From contig DHWF01000036.1 of NCBI GenBank assembly GCA_002413045.1, forward strand, positions 3,998-67,997: DNA of 64,000 bases, in the 5' to 3' direction. Positions within the stretch are counted from its first letter, which is position 1, and each line of letters starts with the position of its first letter. This document shows positions 41,011 through 50,233 of the stretch, in pieces. A program made the position numbers and the translations under genes. Below the pieces are notes generated by a model. That model did not search any database, was not told the DNA's origin, and saw nothing but the letters and a program-made list of their open reading frames with translations. The stretch is from Chloroflexi bacterium UBA5189. GTDB lineage: Bacteria; Chloroflexota; Limnocylindria; Limnocylindrales; CSP1-4.

Positions 41011-43344
41011 ATGTTCACGCGCTGGGGCGCCTTCGTCTATCGCCGCCGGCGCTGGCTCGTCCTGCTCGCGTTCGTCATCGCCGGGGGGCTCGGATCGCTC
41101 GCCGGGGGCGCCTCGGCCCACCTGACCAGCGGTGGCTGGCTCGATCCGACTTCCGAATCGGCCCAGGTCGGCGACCGGCTCCAGGCCGACTTTGGCGGCG
41201 GTCGCACGTCGTTCGTGGCCCTCTTCCGCTCGACCGATCCGAGCGCGGCCGCGACCTCGGCGGCCTTCCAGGCCGCGATCGCCACGACCCTCGCTCCCGT
41301 GCTGAAGCTCGATGGCGTCACCGGCGTGACCGGCTACGCCCAGACCAACGATGCGCGTTTCATCAGCGTGAAGGGCGACGCGGCGTACGTCCTGATCGGG
41401 CTCGACGTCGACGAGGATCAGTCGATCGCGCTCGTCGATCCGGTCAAGCAGACGCTCGCGACGCCGAGTGGCTACTCGGTCGCGCTCACCGGTTTCGGCC
41501 CCGTCCAGCAGGACTCGCAGCGGCTCTCGGAGGCGGACCTTACGCGCGCGGAGACCGTCTCGTTGCCGATCGCCGCGATCGTCCTGATCCTCGTCTTCAC
41601 CTCGCTGATCGCGGCGGGCATGCCGCTGCTCGTCGCCGGCCTCGCGATCCCGAGCTCGGTGGGGCTGATCGGGCTCGTGGCCCAGCGGACGGAAATGAGC
41701 ATCTACGTCCTCAACATCGCGACGATGCTCGGCCTCGCCCTCGCGATCGACTACTCGTTATTCCTCACGAGCCGATTCCGCGAAGAGCTGGCGCGTGGCC
41801 GAACGGTCGAGCAGGCGGTCGAGCGAGCGGTGGGCACGGCCGGCAAGGCGGTCCTGTTCTCCGGCGTCGCGGTCGCGATCGGGCTTTCGGGGCTGCTCTG
41901 GTTCCGCGCGAGTGCCCTGAGCTCGATCGGGCTCGGTGGCGCGATCGTCGTGCTCGCCTCGGTGTTCTACAGCCTGACCTTCCTGCCGGCGATCCTGGGC
42001 ATGCTCGGCCACCGGGTGAACTCGTTGTCCGTCGGCGGGATGCTGCGCCGGCTCGGCCTCCGGCGGGACCGGACCGACGCGGTTCGGCGGTCGCGCTGGG
42101 AGCGCGTGGCGATCGGCGTCATGCGGCGGCCGTTCGCGGTGCTGATCCCGGTGCTGGCGCTCCTCCTGATCGTCGGTTCGCCGTACCTGCGGCTGACCCA
42201 GGGCGTGCCGGACGCGACGGTCTATCCCGCGGGCGTCGCCAGCCGCGACGCGTGGGTCGCGCTCCAGACCGAGTTCCGCGCCGGCGAGACGACCCCGATC
42301 GTGATCCTCCTCGACACCAAGGCGGACCCGACCAGCGCCGCGTCGATCGCGGCGGTCACCGCCGTCGCGGGCCGAATCGCGGCGGTAGACGGCATCGATC
42401 GGGTCGAGGGTCCGTTCTCGATGACGGATCCCGCGACCGGGCAGCCGATGACGCCGGAGCAGGTCGCCCAGCTGTACGCGGCGCCGGCGGGATCGCTCCC
42501 GCCGGAGATCGCCGCGGCGGTGGCGCGACTGCGCGACGCCTACATCCGCGGCAACGTCGTCCAGCTCGATGCAGTCAGCCCGCTGAAATCATCCGAGCCG
42601 GCGGGCACCGAGGTCATCACGCGGGTCCGTGCCGTCCCGCTGGACGCGGGGATCAGCCGGATGCAGGTCGGCGGCGCGGCGGCGCTCGGTGAGGACTTCC
42701 TGCTCAGCCAGGCCGACCGGATCCCGTGGGCCGTCGGCACCACGCTCCTCGCCTCCGCGATCATCCTGTTCCTGCTGTTCGGGTCGCTGGCGATCCCGAT
42801 CAAGGCCGTGATCATGACGCTGCTGTCACTGACGGCGAGCTTCGGCGCCCTGGTCTGGATCTTCCAGGAGGGCAACCTGCATCAGCTGCTCAACTTCCAG
42901 CCGCTCGGGTACACGATCGCGGGCAACCCGGTGATCATGTTCGCCGTGCTCATCGGCCTGTCGATGGACTACGAGGTCCTGCTGCTGTCGCGGATGCAGG
43001 AGTCGTACCGACGCACCGGCGACAACACCGCCGCGGTGGCCGATGGCCTCGCCCGAACCGCGGGCGTCATCACCGGCGCGGCGCTGATCATGGTCACGGT
43101 CTTCGCGGCGTTCGCTCTCGCCGATACCGTCACGATCAAGAGCATCGGCGTGGGCATGGCCCTCGCCGTCGCACTCGACGCGACGATCGTGCGGGTCCTG
43201 CTCGTACCGGCCACCATGCGCCTGCTCGGCAAGTGGAACTGGTGGGCGCCAGGCCCGCTCGGCCGGCTGGCGGCGCGATTCGGGTTCAGCCACGTGGAGG
43301 ACGAGGAGGACCTGGCGGCGGCCGGCGCGGCTGCGCCGGCATAG
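41011..43344 (+). CDS. MMPL/RND-family transporter
   Basis: 777 residues. A membrane helix at about 14-32, a periplasmic domain (35-170), five helices (about 180-330), a second helix and loop domain (about 370-570), and five more helices (about 575-740). Within the first bundle IATMLGLALAIDYSLFLTSRFREE and in the second VIMFAVLIGLSMDYEVLLLSRMQE give the paired GxDYxL motifs of MMPL proton-driven exporters. It likely exports lipids or drugs; substrate unknown. Cotranscribed after OsmC. Confidence 0.88.
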   Translation: MFTRWGAFVYRRRRWLVLLAFVIAGGLGSLAGGASAHLTSGGWLDPTSESAQVGDRLQADFGGGRTSFVALFRSTDPSAAATSAAFQAAIATTLAPVLKLDGVTGVTGYAQTNDARFISVKGDAAYVLIGLDVDEDQSIALVDPVKQTLATPSGYSVALTGFGPVQQDSQRLSEADLTRAETVSLPIAAIVLILVFTSLIAAGMPLLVAGLAIPSSVGLIGLVAQRTEMSIYVLNIATMLGLALAIDYSLFLTSRFREELARGRTVEQAVERAVGTAGKAVLFSGVAVAIGLSGLLWFRASALSSIGLGGAIVVLASVFYSLTFLPAILGMLGHRVNSLSVGGMLRRLGLRRDRTDAVRRSRWERVAIGVMRRPFAVLIPVLALLLIVGSPYLRLTQGVPDATVYPAGVASRDAWVALQTEFRAGETTPIVILLDTKADPTSAASIAAVTAVAGRIAAVDGIDRVEGPFSMTDPATGQPMTPEQVAQLYAAPAGSLPPEIAAAVARLRDAYIRGNVVQLDAVSPLKSSEPAGTEVITRVRAVPLDAGISRMQVGGAAALGEDFLLSQADRIPWAVGTTLLASAIILFLLFGSLAIPIKAVIMTLLSLTASFGALVWIFQEGNLHQLLNFQPLGYTIAGNPVIMFAVLIGLSMDYEVLLLSRMQESYRRTGDNTAAVADGLARTAGVITGAALIMVTVFAAFALADTVTIKSIGVGMALAVALDATIVRVLLVPATMRLLGKWNWWAPGPLGRLAARFGFSHVEDEEDLAAAGAAAPA

Positions 43345-43370
43345 CCATCGACCGAGGAGGAGGGCGAGAC

Positions 43371-43937
43371 ATGGACACGCAGGATCACGAACAGCCGGCC
43401 ACGGCGGGCACGGCGGCGGGTACGCCGCCACCGGAGACCGGGCCGGTCCGAGGCTATCGCTGGGAGTGGGGGCGCGAGGAGGACCGGCGGCCGCAGCTGC
43501 CGTGGATCGGCATCTTCATCCTCGTCTACGGCGTGCTGCTGCTCGTCGCGCGCCTTGCGCCGCAGTACCTCGTCGGCAGCAACCTGGTGGTCCTGGCCGC
43601 GGGCCTCGCATTCCTCATCGCCTGGCTGGTTCGCCGTGGCACGTTCGCGCTCTACGCCGGTGCCTTCCTGACCGCGGCGTCGATTCCCGGCCTGGTCGCG
43701 AGCCTCAACTACGACCTCGGCCAGGGGTTCGGCACCCTGTGCTACGGCGTCGCGTTCCTGTTCATCGCGCTGGTCCGGGCCTCGCGGGGCGGCGGGATCG
43801 GCTGGCAGGCGCTGATCGGCGTGCTGCTCGTCGCGCTCGGCGGCTCGCAGATGGCGCTGCCGGACGCGGCGTCCCTGGTACTCCCGATCCTGCTCGTCGC
43901 GCTCGGCCTGGTGCTGCTCACGCGCGGACGCAGCTAG
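43371..43937 (+). CDS. Small polytopic membrane protein
   Basis: 188 residues. A Pro/Thr-rich cytoplasmic N-terminus of about 40 residues, then five to six hydrophobic segments, ending LLVALGLVLLTRGRS. No family recognised. ATG at 43371 with GAGGAGGAGG 8 nt upstream; the in-frame ORF further left runs inside the MMPL gene. Follows MMPL by 26 nt, so probably the same operon. It may assist membrane stress functions, by context only. Confidence 0.65.
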   Translation: MDTQDHEQPATAGTAAGTPPPETGPVRGYRWEWGREEDRRPQLPWIGIFILVYGVLLLVARLAPQYLVGSNLVVLAAGLAFLIAWLVRRGTFALYAGAFLTAASIPGLVASLNYDLGQGFGTLCYGVAFLFIALVRASRGGGIGWQALIGVLLVALGGSQMALPDAASLVLPILLVALGLVLLTRGRS

Positions 43938-43949
43938 CGCGTCGCGCGC

Positions 43950-45284
43950 TCAGGCGACCGCGGCAGCCAGGGCTACGTCGATTGCGGTCGCGAGCCGATC
44001 GACGATCGCGGTCAGCTCCTCGTCCGTGGTGACGAACGGCGGCCCGAGGACGATCGCGTCGCCGTTCGTGCCGTCGGCGAGGCCGGTGCTCGGATACAGG
44101 AGGACGCCCTCCGCACGGCCGGCGCGCAGGACGCCCTCGGTGATCCGGTCGGCGCGCGGGAACGGAGCGCGACTCTCGCGGTCCGCGACCAGCTCCACGC
44201 CGAGCAGCAGCCCCCGCCCGCGAATCTCGCCCACGTGGGGATGGCCGTCCAGGCGATCGTGGAGGCGCGCGAGCAGGAGCTCGCCCTTCGTGTCCGCGGC
44301 CTCGACGAGCCTCTCCGTCTCGAGGATCCGGAGGACCTCACCGGCAACCGCCGCACCAACGGCGTGGTGCGAGTACGTGAACCCGTGGACGAAGCCCGGG
44401 CCGTCCATCACGGCGTCGAAGACGCCGCCGGACGCGGCGACCAGCCCGAACGGCGTATAGCCCGACGCGCCACCCTTCGCGCCGACCAGGATGTCCGGCC
44501 GGATCCCCCAGTGGTCGACGCCGAACCAGCGCCCGGTCCGCCCGAACCCGGTCATCACCTCGTCGGCGATGAGCAGGACGCCGTGGCGGCGGCAGACCTC
44601 CGCGATCGCCGCCCAGTAGCCGTCCGGTGGCACCGCGGCCGCGAGCGTCGCACCGACGATGGGCTCGGCGACGAATGCCGCGACCGTGCCCGGGCCGGCC
44701 GCGGTGATCGCCTGGTCCAGCTCGGCCGCCAGCTCGTCGGCGTCACCGAGGGCGTTGGCGCCCGGCTCGCCGGCGCGATACGGGTATGCCGCGGAGACGT
44801 GTCGGAATCGGCCGAGCCACGCCTCGTACGGGCGCCGCAGCGGCTTGCGCCCTGACAGGTCGAGGGCGCCAAGGGTGTTGCCGTGATAGCTCCCCCACCG
44901 GGCGAACACGATCCAGCGGTCTGTCTCTCCTCGCGCAACGTGATAGGTCCGGGCCAGCTTGAGCGCCGATTCCATCGCCTCCGACCCGCCGGCGACCGGA
45001 TAGATCGCCGGGTCGTCCATCGGGAGGTGCGGCGCAAGCGCGGCCGCGTACCGCTCGAGCGGCTCGGTCGTGAACGAGGTGCCGTGTGCGTAGGCGACGC
45101 GCAACGCCTGCTCTGCCATGACGCGGGCGACGGACTCGCGCCCGTGTCCGATCCCGACCACGACGGCGCCGCCGGCCGCGTCCAGGTAGGCCTTCCCGGT
45201 CGCATCCCAAATCGTCGCGCCCTCGGCGCGAACGGCAACCGGGAGCGCGGCATCGGACGAGCGGCGGAAGACGCGACCAGTCAT
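43950..45284 (-). CDS. Class III aminotransferase (omega-transaminase type)
   Basis: 444 residues, PLP fold type I. Landmarks are WDATGKAYLDAAGGAVVVGIGHG at the start, GGSEAMESALKLAR, WGSYHGNTLGAL, LLIADEVMTGFGRTG with the Asp that holds the pyridine N, and ILVGAKGGASGYTPFG with the Schiff-base Lys. It moves an amino group between an omega- or beta-amine and a keto acid. ATG at 45284, 8 nt after the DUF4280 stop, so the two are probably cotranscribed. Substrate unknown. Confidence 0.9.
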   Translation of the reverse strand: MTGRVFRRSSDAALPVAVRAEGATIWDATGKAYLDAAGGAVVVGIGHGRESVARVMAEQALRVAYAHGTSFTTEPLERYAAALAPHLPMDDPAIYPVAGGSEAMESALKLARTYHVARGETDRWIVFARWGSYHGNTLGALDLSGRKPLRRPYEAWLGRFRHVSAAYPYRAGEPGANALGDADELAAELDQAITAAGPGTVAAFVAEPIVGATLAAAVPPDGYWAAIAEVCRRHGVLLIADEVMTGFGRTGRWFGVDHWGIRPDILVGAKGGASGYTPFGLVAASGGVFDAVMDGPGFVHGFTYSHHAVGAAVAGEVLRILETERLVEAADTKGELLLARLHDRLDGHPHVGEIRGRGLLLGVELVADRESRAPFPRADRITEGVLRAGRAEGVLLYPSTGLADGTNGDAIVLGPPFVTTDEELTAIVDRLATAIDVALAAAVA

Positions 45285-45292
45285 GCCCGAGA

Positions 45293-45685
45293 TCAGCCGA
45301 CCGACGCCTTCTGCTGGCCTTCGCTGTCGATCGTGATCGAGCCTCCCCACATGCAGGTACACGTGCTGTCCTTCGTCAGCGCAGGCATGTTGCCCACCGA
45401 GGTCTTGGCGGACCCAGGCGACCACTGCTTCATGGGGGACGGCACGCATGGCGCCGGCGTGTGGACGCCGCTCGCGGCGGAGGTCGCCGCGATGACCGTC
45501 GGGTTCTGCGACGAGTTGCACATCCCGAATGTCGGAATGTTTGCCATAGGCTTGAAGTCCATGACCGTCGCGACCGGCATGTCTCCCGCGGTCACTCTCG
45601 CGGTTGGCAGCACGATGAGGACGGCCTTGCCAGGGATGCCCTGGCTGCACTTGATCTGCGCACCATTGACGACGAACTCGCCCAA
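45293..45685 (-). CDS. PAAR-like DUF4280 protein
   Basis: 130 residues. VVNGAQIKCSQG at the start, then DFKPMANIPTFGMCNSSQNP, PAPCVPSPMKQWSPGSAKT and CTCMWGGSITIDSEGQ follow the DUF4280 pattern of Cys-rich PAAR-like proteins. These often cap contractile injection systems or carry toxins, and may bind metal through Cys/His. No injection-system gene lies in the window, so its partner is unknown. Divergent from the GT39 gene across about 160 nt. Confidence 0.8.
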   Translation of the reverse strand: MGEFVVNGAQIKCSQGIPGKAVLIVLPTARVTAGDMPVATVMDFKPMANIPTFGMCNSSQNPTVIAATSAASGVHTPAPCVPSPMKQWSPGSAKTSVGNMPALTKDSTCTCMWGGSITIDSEGQQKASVG

Positions 45686-45841
45686 CAGGCGTCCTCCTCA
45701 CGAAGCACGGCCATCGTACGCACAAAGGAGGCGGTGCGTCGATGGCCGGGCGGGCAGATCGGTCGCAGCGAGTTCTCAGAATTCGCCGCGAGGCTGAGCC
45801 CGACAACACCGCCGCAGTCCGCCTCCAGGAGCCGCATCGCA

Positions 45842-47911
45842 GTGACGAGCCAGACCACCGCCCATGTGGCCGACGAGCATGGCCTGACCCTCCCCGGCTC
45901 ATGGCCGGGCCTCCACCCGACGCTGGATGAGCGATCCACGGAGTCGATGGGACACCCGCTCGGGCTGTCCCTCGCGCAAGAGGCGGTCCTCGGTCGAATC
46001 GCCGTCGGGGCGCTGCTGCTCGCAACGGGCGTGCTGTACCTGTGGGACCTCGGCGCCTCCGGCTGGGCGAATGCGTATTACTCGGCCGCTGCCCTCGCGG
46101 GCTCGCAGAGCTGGCTGGCCTTCCTGTTCGGCTCGTTCGATGCCGGCAACGCGATCACGGTCGACAAGACGCCGGCCGCGCTGTGGGTCATGTCACTCAG
46201 CGTGCGCATCTTCGGGCTCAGCTCGTGGAGCCTCCTCGTGCCCCAGGCGCTCATGGGCGTCGCCGCGGTCGGGATCCTGTACGCGACGGTGGCGCGGGTC
46301 GCGGGCAGGCTGGCCGGGCTCGTCGCCGGTGCGGTCCTCGCGCTCACGCCGGTCGCGGCACTCATGTTCCGGTTCAACAACCCAGACGCGCTGCTGGTCC
46401 TCCTGCTGGTCGCCGCCGCGTACGCACTCACCCGCGCGCTCGAGCGCGGTGCGACCCGCTGGCTCGTGCTCGCCGGCACGCTCGTCGGCTTCGCGTTCCT
46501 GGCCAAGATGCTCCAGGCGTTCCTGGTGATCCCGGCCTTCACCCTCGTGTACCTGTGGGCGGCGCCCACGACGCTGGTTCGGCGCGTCCTCCAGGTCGGG
46601 GCGGCGGCCCTGGCCGTCATCGTCTCGTCTGGCTGGTTCGTCGCGCTCGCCGTGCTCTGGCCCGCGGCCAGCCGCCCGTACATCGGCGGCTCGCAGACGA
46701 ACAGCATCATCGACCTCATGCTCGGCTACAACGGGCTCGGCCGCATCAGCGGGAACGAGGTCGGCCGGGTCGGCGGCGGCAGCCCATTCAGCGACGGAGT
46801 CGGGTTCTTCCGGCTCTTCGATGGCGAAGTCGGCACGGAGATCGCGTGGCTGCTGCCCCTGGCCCTGATCGCGATCGTCGCCATCGTCATTGCGCGCCGG
46901 GCTGCCCCGAGGACGGATGCACTCCGCGCCCAGGCCGTGCTATGGGGCGGCTGGCTCGTCGTGACGGGTCTCGTCTTCAGCCTGATGCAGGGCATCTTCC
47001 ACGAGTACTACACGGTCGCCCTCGCACCCGCGATCGGTGCGCTGGTCGGGATCGGTGTCGCGCTCGCGTGGCGGCATCGAAACAACCTCGAGGTCCGGAT
47101 CGCCGCCGCGGCCGCGCTCGTCGTGTCGACGGGCTGGGTCATCCACCTCCTCGCCCTGAGCCCGGCCTGGGACCCGTGGCTCGTGCCACTCCTCCTCGGC
47201 GCCGCGACGGCGGCGGTCGCGCTGCTCCTCATCGCGCCGATCATCCGGCCGGCGCTCGCGCCAGTGGCGCTCGTCGTCGCGATCGCCGTCCTGCTCCTCG
47301 TCCCGGGCGTCGCATCGGTGGCAACGGCCGCCGAGGCGCACACGGGCGCCCTGCCGACCGCCGTGCCACAGGCAACCGTTGGCGTGGGACGCGGGCAGCT
47401 GCCGTTCGGCGGCAACGGGGGTTTCGGCGGCTTCGGCGGCTTCGGCGCAAACGGGACGCCCCCCGGCGGGCCTGGTGGCTTCGCGCTGGGTGCCCTCGGA
47501 CGAGGCGGCTTCTTCGGCGGTCCTGGTCAGGGCGGCATCGGCGGGCTCCTCGACGCCTCGGCGGCGAGCCCCGAGCTCATCGCGGCGCTCCAGGCCGATG
47601 CCGGCGCCTACACCTGGACCGCGGCAACGACCGGCTCGAACAACGCGGCGGGCATCGCGCTTTCCTCGCAGACCTCGGTGATGGCCATCGGTGGCTTCAA
47701 TGGCTCCGACCCCTCGCCGACCCTCGAGCAGTTCCAGGCCGACGTCGCCGCCGGCAAGATCCACTACTACGTCGCGACGCAGGACGCGGCCGGGTTCCGT
47801 GGCACACAGGGCGGCTCGAACGCCGCCGCCGAGATCGCGGCGTGGGTCGAGGCGACCTTCACGCCGACGACCATCGGCGGCGCCACGGTCTACGACCTGA
47901 GCGCGAGGTAG
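45842..47911 (+). CDS. GT39-family membrane glycosyltransferase
   Basis: 689 residues from GTG 45842 (ATG 45947 is equally plausible). About twelve helices are followed by a Gly/Phe-rich linker (about 515-560) and a soluble C-terminal domain (about 570-689). The first loop SGWANAYYSAAALAG and VDKTPAALWVMSL fit the ArnT/PMT-like GT39 group, which uses polyprenyl-phosphate sugars outside the membrane. FRFNNPDALLVLLLVAAAYAL is the second conserved segment. The GF-rich linker is unusual. Convergent with the SQR gene. Confidence 0.75.
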   Translation: MTSQTTAHVADEHGLTLPGSWPGLHPTLDERSTESMGHPLGLSLAQEAVLGRIAVGALLLATGVLYLWDLGASGWANAYYSAAALAGSQSWLAFLFGSFDAGNAITVDKTPAALWVMSLSVRIFGLSSWSLLVPQALMGVAAVGILYATVARVAGRLAGLVAGAVLALTPVAALMFRFNNPDALLVLLLVAAAYALTRALERGATRWLVLAGTLVGFAFLAKMLQAFLVIPAFTLVYLWAAPTTLVRRVLQVGAAALAVIVSSGWFVALAVLWPAASRPYIGGSQTNSIIDLMLGYNGLGRISGNEVGRVGGGSPFSDGVGFFRLFDGEVGTEIAWLLPLALIAIVAIVIARRAAPRTDALRAQAVLWGGWLVVTGLVFSLMQGIFHEYYTVALAPAIGALVGIGVALAWRHRNNLEVRIAAAAALVVSTGWVIHLLALSPAWDPWLVPLLLGAATAAVALLLIAPIIRPALAPVALVVAIAVLLLVPGVASVATAAEAHTGALPTAVPQATVGVGRGQLPFGGNGGFGGFGGFGANGTPPGGPGGFALGALGRGGFFGGPGQGGIGGLLDASAASPELIAALQADAGAYTWTAATTGSNNAAGIALSSQTSVMAIGGFNGSDPSPTLEQFQADVAAGKIHYYVATQDAAGFRGTQGGSNAAAEIAAWVEATFTPTTIGGATVYDLSAR

Positions 47912-47931
47912 CCGGGCAGGCTCCAGGTGCC

Positions 47932-49089
47932 CTAGACGCGACCCCGGGGAACCGTGTGGAAGTACGTCTTGTTGAAGACGATCTTGCCCAGATGCCAGAT
48001 GGCGTTGGGCTCCGGTGGCGTGGGCGGGTGCTCGTAGTCGAAGCGCAGGAGCGTGCCCTTGCCGTCGCCAACCTCGAAGAAGCACATCACGCGCCCTTCG
48101 TACGTTGCGTGCTTGCCGGCCGGCTGGCGGCCCTCGACCGCGGCAACGATGCCCTCGACGACAACCGGCGCCTCGAAGTGGGCGGTCGAGCCGGCCTTCG
48201 AGAGCGGCAGGTCGGTCGCGTCGCCGAGCGCGAACACGTTCGGCCGACCGCCGACCCGGAGCGTGTGACGATCCGTCGGGAGCCAGCCGCCCGGCGCGGG
48301 CGCAAGCCCCGAGTCGATCACGAGCTGCTGGCCCTTGTGCGGGGGCACGAGGACGAGCAGGTCGTACGGGAGCTCCTCGCCCTCGAGACTCAGGACGACC
48401 TTGCGCTCGGGATCGATGGCGTCGACGTTGAAGAACGTGTGGAGCTCGATGCCCTTCTCCGCGAAGATCGGCGTTGCCATCTCCGAGACACTCTCGATCG
48501 TGAACGCGCGCCCGATCGGCGAGCAGAAATGGACCTCGCTCTTCTCGCGGAGGCCGCGCTCGCGGAGCTCGGACTCGATCAGGAACGCGACCTCGAGGGG
48601 GGCTGGTGGGCACTTGTAGGGCATGGCAGCGATCCCGACCACGATCCTGCCGCCGGTGAAGGCATCGAGGGCGTGGCGGAGATGGAGAGCGGCCGCGGCC
48701 GTGTAGAAGTGCTCGGCCTCCGTATCGAAATGCTCGATCGATTCGGGCACGATCCGGCAGCCGGTCGCGAGGACCAGGTAGTCGTACGGCAGCGCCGCAC
48801 CACCGGCGAGCACAATCGTCCGTGCCCCCTCGTCGATCCGGATCGCCGTATCGACGACCAGGTTGACCGGAGCGTCGAGCAGCGATCGCTCCGGGCGGGA
48901 GAGTCGCTGCTCCCGCTCACCGCCCATCGCGATGTACATGAAACCCGGCTGGTAGACGTGCGCGCCGAGGGCATCGACGAGCGTGATATCGACCTCGCCG
49001 CGATCGATGCGCTTGCCGAGCTTGCGGGCCAGGAGGTTCGCGGTGAGCGTTCCTCCGACCCCTCCGCCGAGGATGACGATGCGCTGCAT
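47932..49089 (-). CDS. Sulfide:quinone oxidoreductase-like flavoprotein
   Basis: 385 residues. FAD loop VILGGGVGGTLTANLLARKL at the N-terminus, ATGCRIVPE and YKCPPAPLEVAFLIE with the SQR-type Cys residues, and FALGDATDLPLSKAGSTAHFEA near the C-terminus binding FAD. SQRs oxidise sulfide to sulfane sulfur and pass electrons to quinone at the membrane. A third Cys lies in VMCFFEV, a place unlike classic SQR, so the exact subtype is open. It is last gene of a leftward sulfur unit; ATG at 49089 (MQRIVILG) chosen over a basic extension. Confidence 0.8.
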   Translation of the reverse strand: MQRIVILGGGVGGTLTANLLARKLGKRIDRGEVDITLVDALGAHVYQPGFMYIAMGGEREQRLSRPERSLLDAPVNLVVDTAIRIDEGARTIVLAGGAALPYDYLVLATGCRIVPESIEHFDTEAEHFYTAAAALHLRHALDAFTGGRIVVGIAAMPYKCPPAPLEVAFLIESELRERGLREKSEVHFCSPIGRAFTIESVSEMATPIFAEKGIELHTFFNVDAIDPERKVVLSLEGEELPYDLLVLVPPHKGQQLVIDSGLAPAPGGWLPTDRHTLRVGGRPNVFALGDATDLPLSKAGSTAHFEAPVVVEGIVAAVEGRQPAGKHATYEGRVMCFFEVGDGKGTLLRFDYEHPPTPPEPNAIWHLGKIVFNKTYFHTVPRGRV

Positions 49090-49094
49090 GGTCG

Positions 49095-49349
49095 TTACCG
49101 AGCCTTCTGGACGACGATCTCGTCGTACCCGTCGAGCGTGGTGAGCGAGACGAGTCGATGGCCCGCCTTCTCGATCCACTTGGGAATGTCGAGCTTGGAG
49201 CCCTTGTCCGACGAGAGGACGGCGATGACGTCGCCGACCTGGGACTCGCGGATGGCCCGAATAAGCTCCATCAGGGGTCCGGGGCAGAAGCTGCCGCGTG
49301 CATCGACCGTCGTCGTGACGGTCGGCGGGGTCTCGAGGACGGCGGTCAT
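49095..49349 (-). CDS. TusA-like sulfurtransferase
   Basis: 84 residues. The SirA/TusA fold with CPxP motif in GSFCPGPLMELIRAI; DVIAVLSSDKGSKLDIPKWI follows. The Cys would carry a persulfide received from a DsrE-type partner or SQR product. It lies 5 nt before the SQR start. ATG at 49349. A second TusA (49965) is in the same operon, so two carriers may serve different partners. Confidence 0.88.
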   Translation of the reverse strand: MTAVLETPPTVTTTVDARGSFCPGPLMELIRAIRESQVGDVIAVLSSDKGSKLDIPKWIEKAGHRLVSLTTLDGYDEIVVQKAR

Positions 49350-49374
49350 GGCGTGACTCCTTCGGGCGTGTCGA

Positions 49375-49956
49375 TCAGATGAAGAGGGGCGCTGCGCCGT
49401 TGGCGAGCAGCTCGATGACGGTGGCCGCCCCGACCGGCTCGCCCATGCCATCAATCATGTCCTCGCGCTTGAGGCCGAACATGTCCATGGTCATCTGGCA
49501 GGGCATGAGCTCGACGCCGAGCGCCATCGCCGCCTCGAGCAGCTCCTTCGGCTTGGCGACGCCGTACTGCTTGGCGAGCGTGCCCATCATCCACGGGCCC
49601 ATGCCCATGAAGTTCATCTTGGACAGCTTCCGGTGGCTGATGCCTGGGCGCTGCATCATCGAGAGCATCTTCTGCATCCAGTTGGTGCCGGTGATCCTGA
49701 CCTCGTCCTTGACGAAGGTCTGGAGGCCCCAGAAGGTCAGGAACATCTTGGTCGGCACGCCGCTTGCAGCGGCGGTGCTGGCGAGGATCAGCGAGGCCCA
49801 CGTCTTCTCGAGGTCACCGCTGTAGCAGATGATCACGAGCTCGCGCGGCTTCTTCTCGTCATCGGGCGCCTTGAAGGCCTCCGCGAACGGCTCGGGGATG
49901 CCTTCGGCATCGTGGATGGCCTCCGCGATCGGGTCGAAGCTGGGTGCGAGCGTCAT
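49375..49956 (-). CDS. DsrE2-like sulfur carrier
   Basis: 193 residues. LVIICYSGDLEKTWASLILASTAA opens the DsrE fold, FLTFWGLQTFVKDEV follows, and VELMPCQMTMDMFG holds the conserved Cys of DsrE2, which in sulfur oxidisers binds and hands on sulfane sulfur to TusA. A Met-rich stretch (NFMGMGPWMMGTL) is typical of the group and may place it at the membrane. Lies between two TusA genes, which is the classic DsrE2-TusA pairing. Confidence 0.88.
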   Translation of the reverse strand: MTLAPSFDPIAEAIHDAEGIPEPFAEAFKAPDDEKKPRELVIICYSGDLEKTWASLILASTAAASGVPTKMFLTFWGLQTFVKDEVRITGTNWMQKMLSMMQRPGISHRKLSKMNFMGMGPWMMGTLAKQYGVAKPKELLEAAMALGVELMPCQMTMDMFGLKREDMIDGMGEPVGAATVIELLANGAAPLFI

Positions 49957-49964
49957 GGCGGGCC

Positions 49965-50201
49965 TCACTTTCGGCGGATGACGAACCGATGGACGTTGCC
50001 CTCGGTGGTCTGCTCGACCAGCTCGTGGCCGGTGGAGCGGGACCACGCGACGAAGTCGCGCTGCGACCCCGGATCGGTGGCGAGGACCTCGACCAGCTCA
50101 CCGGATGCCACGGTCTTCACGGCCTGGGCCGTCTTGACGATGGGCATCGGGCACGACAGGCCGCGGGCGTCCACCTGGGCTGCGATCTCGAGTACGGACA
50201 T
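49965..50201 (-). CDS. TusA-like sulfurtransferase
   Basis: 78 residues. VDARGLSCPMPIVKTAQAV gives the CPxP motif. The protein ends HRFVIRRK. It should shuttle persulfide sulfur between the DsrE gene upstream and DsrE2 downstream. ATG at 50201 with GGAAGGAG just upstream. A 786-nt in-frame ORF upstream is a shadow. Confidence 0.9.
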   Translation of the reverse strand: MSVLEIAAQVDARGLSCPMPIVKTAQAVKTVASGELVEVLATDPGSQRDFVAWSRSTGHELVEQTTEGNVHRFVIRRK

Positions 50202-50233
50202 GTCGCGCTCCTTCCGAGCGGTGGCCTGGCGGA

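Noticed and set aside
43950..46025. Possible fusion of aminotransferase and DUF4280
   Set aside because: DUF4280 reads in another frame with its own start and stop; the long ORF is read-through of an unused frame.
46042..49356. Plus-strand ORF of 1104 codons
   Set aside because: Arg/Gly-rich shadow of the GT39 gene and of the SQR gene on the other strand; no domain and wrong codon pattern.
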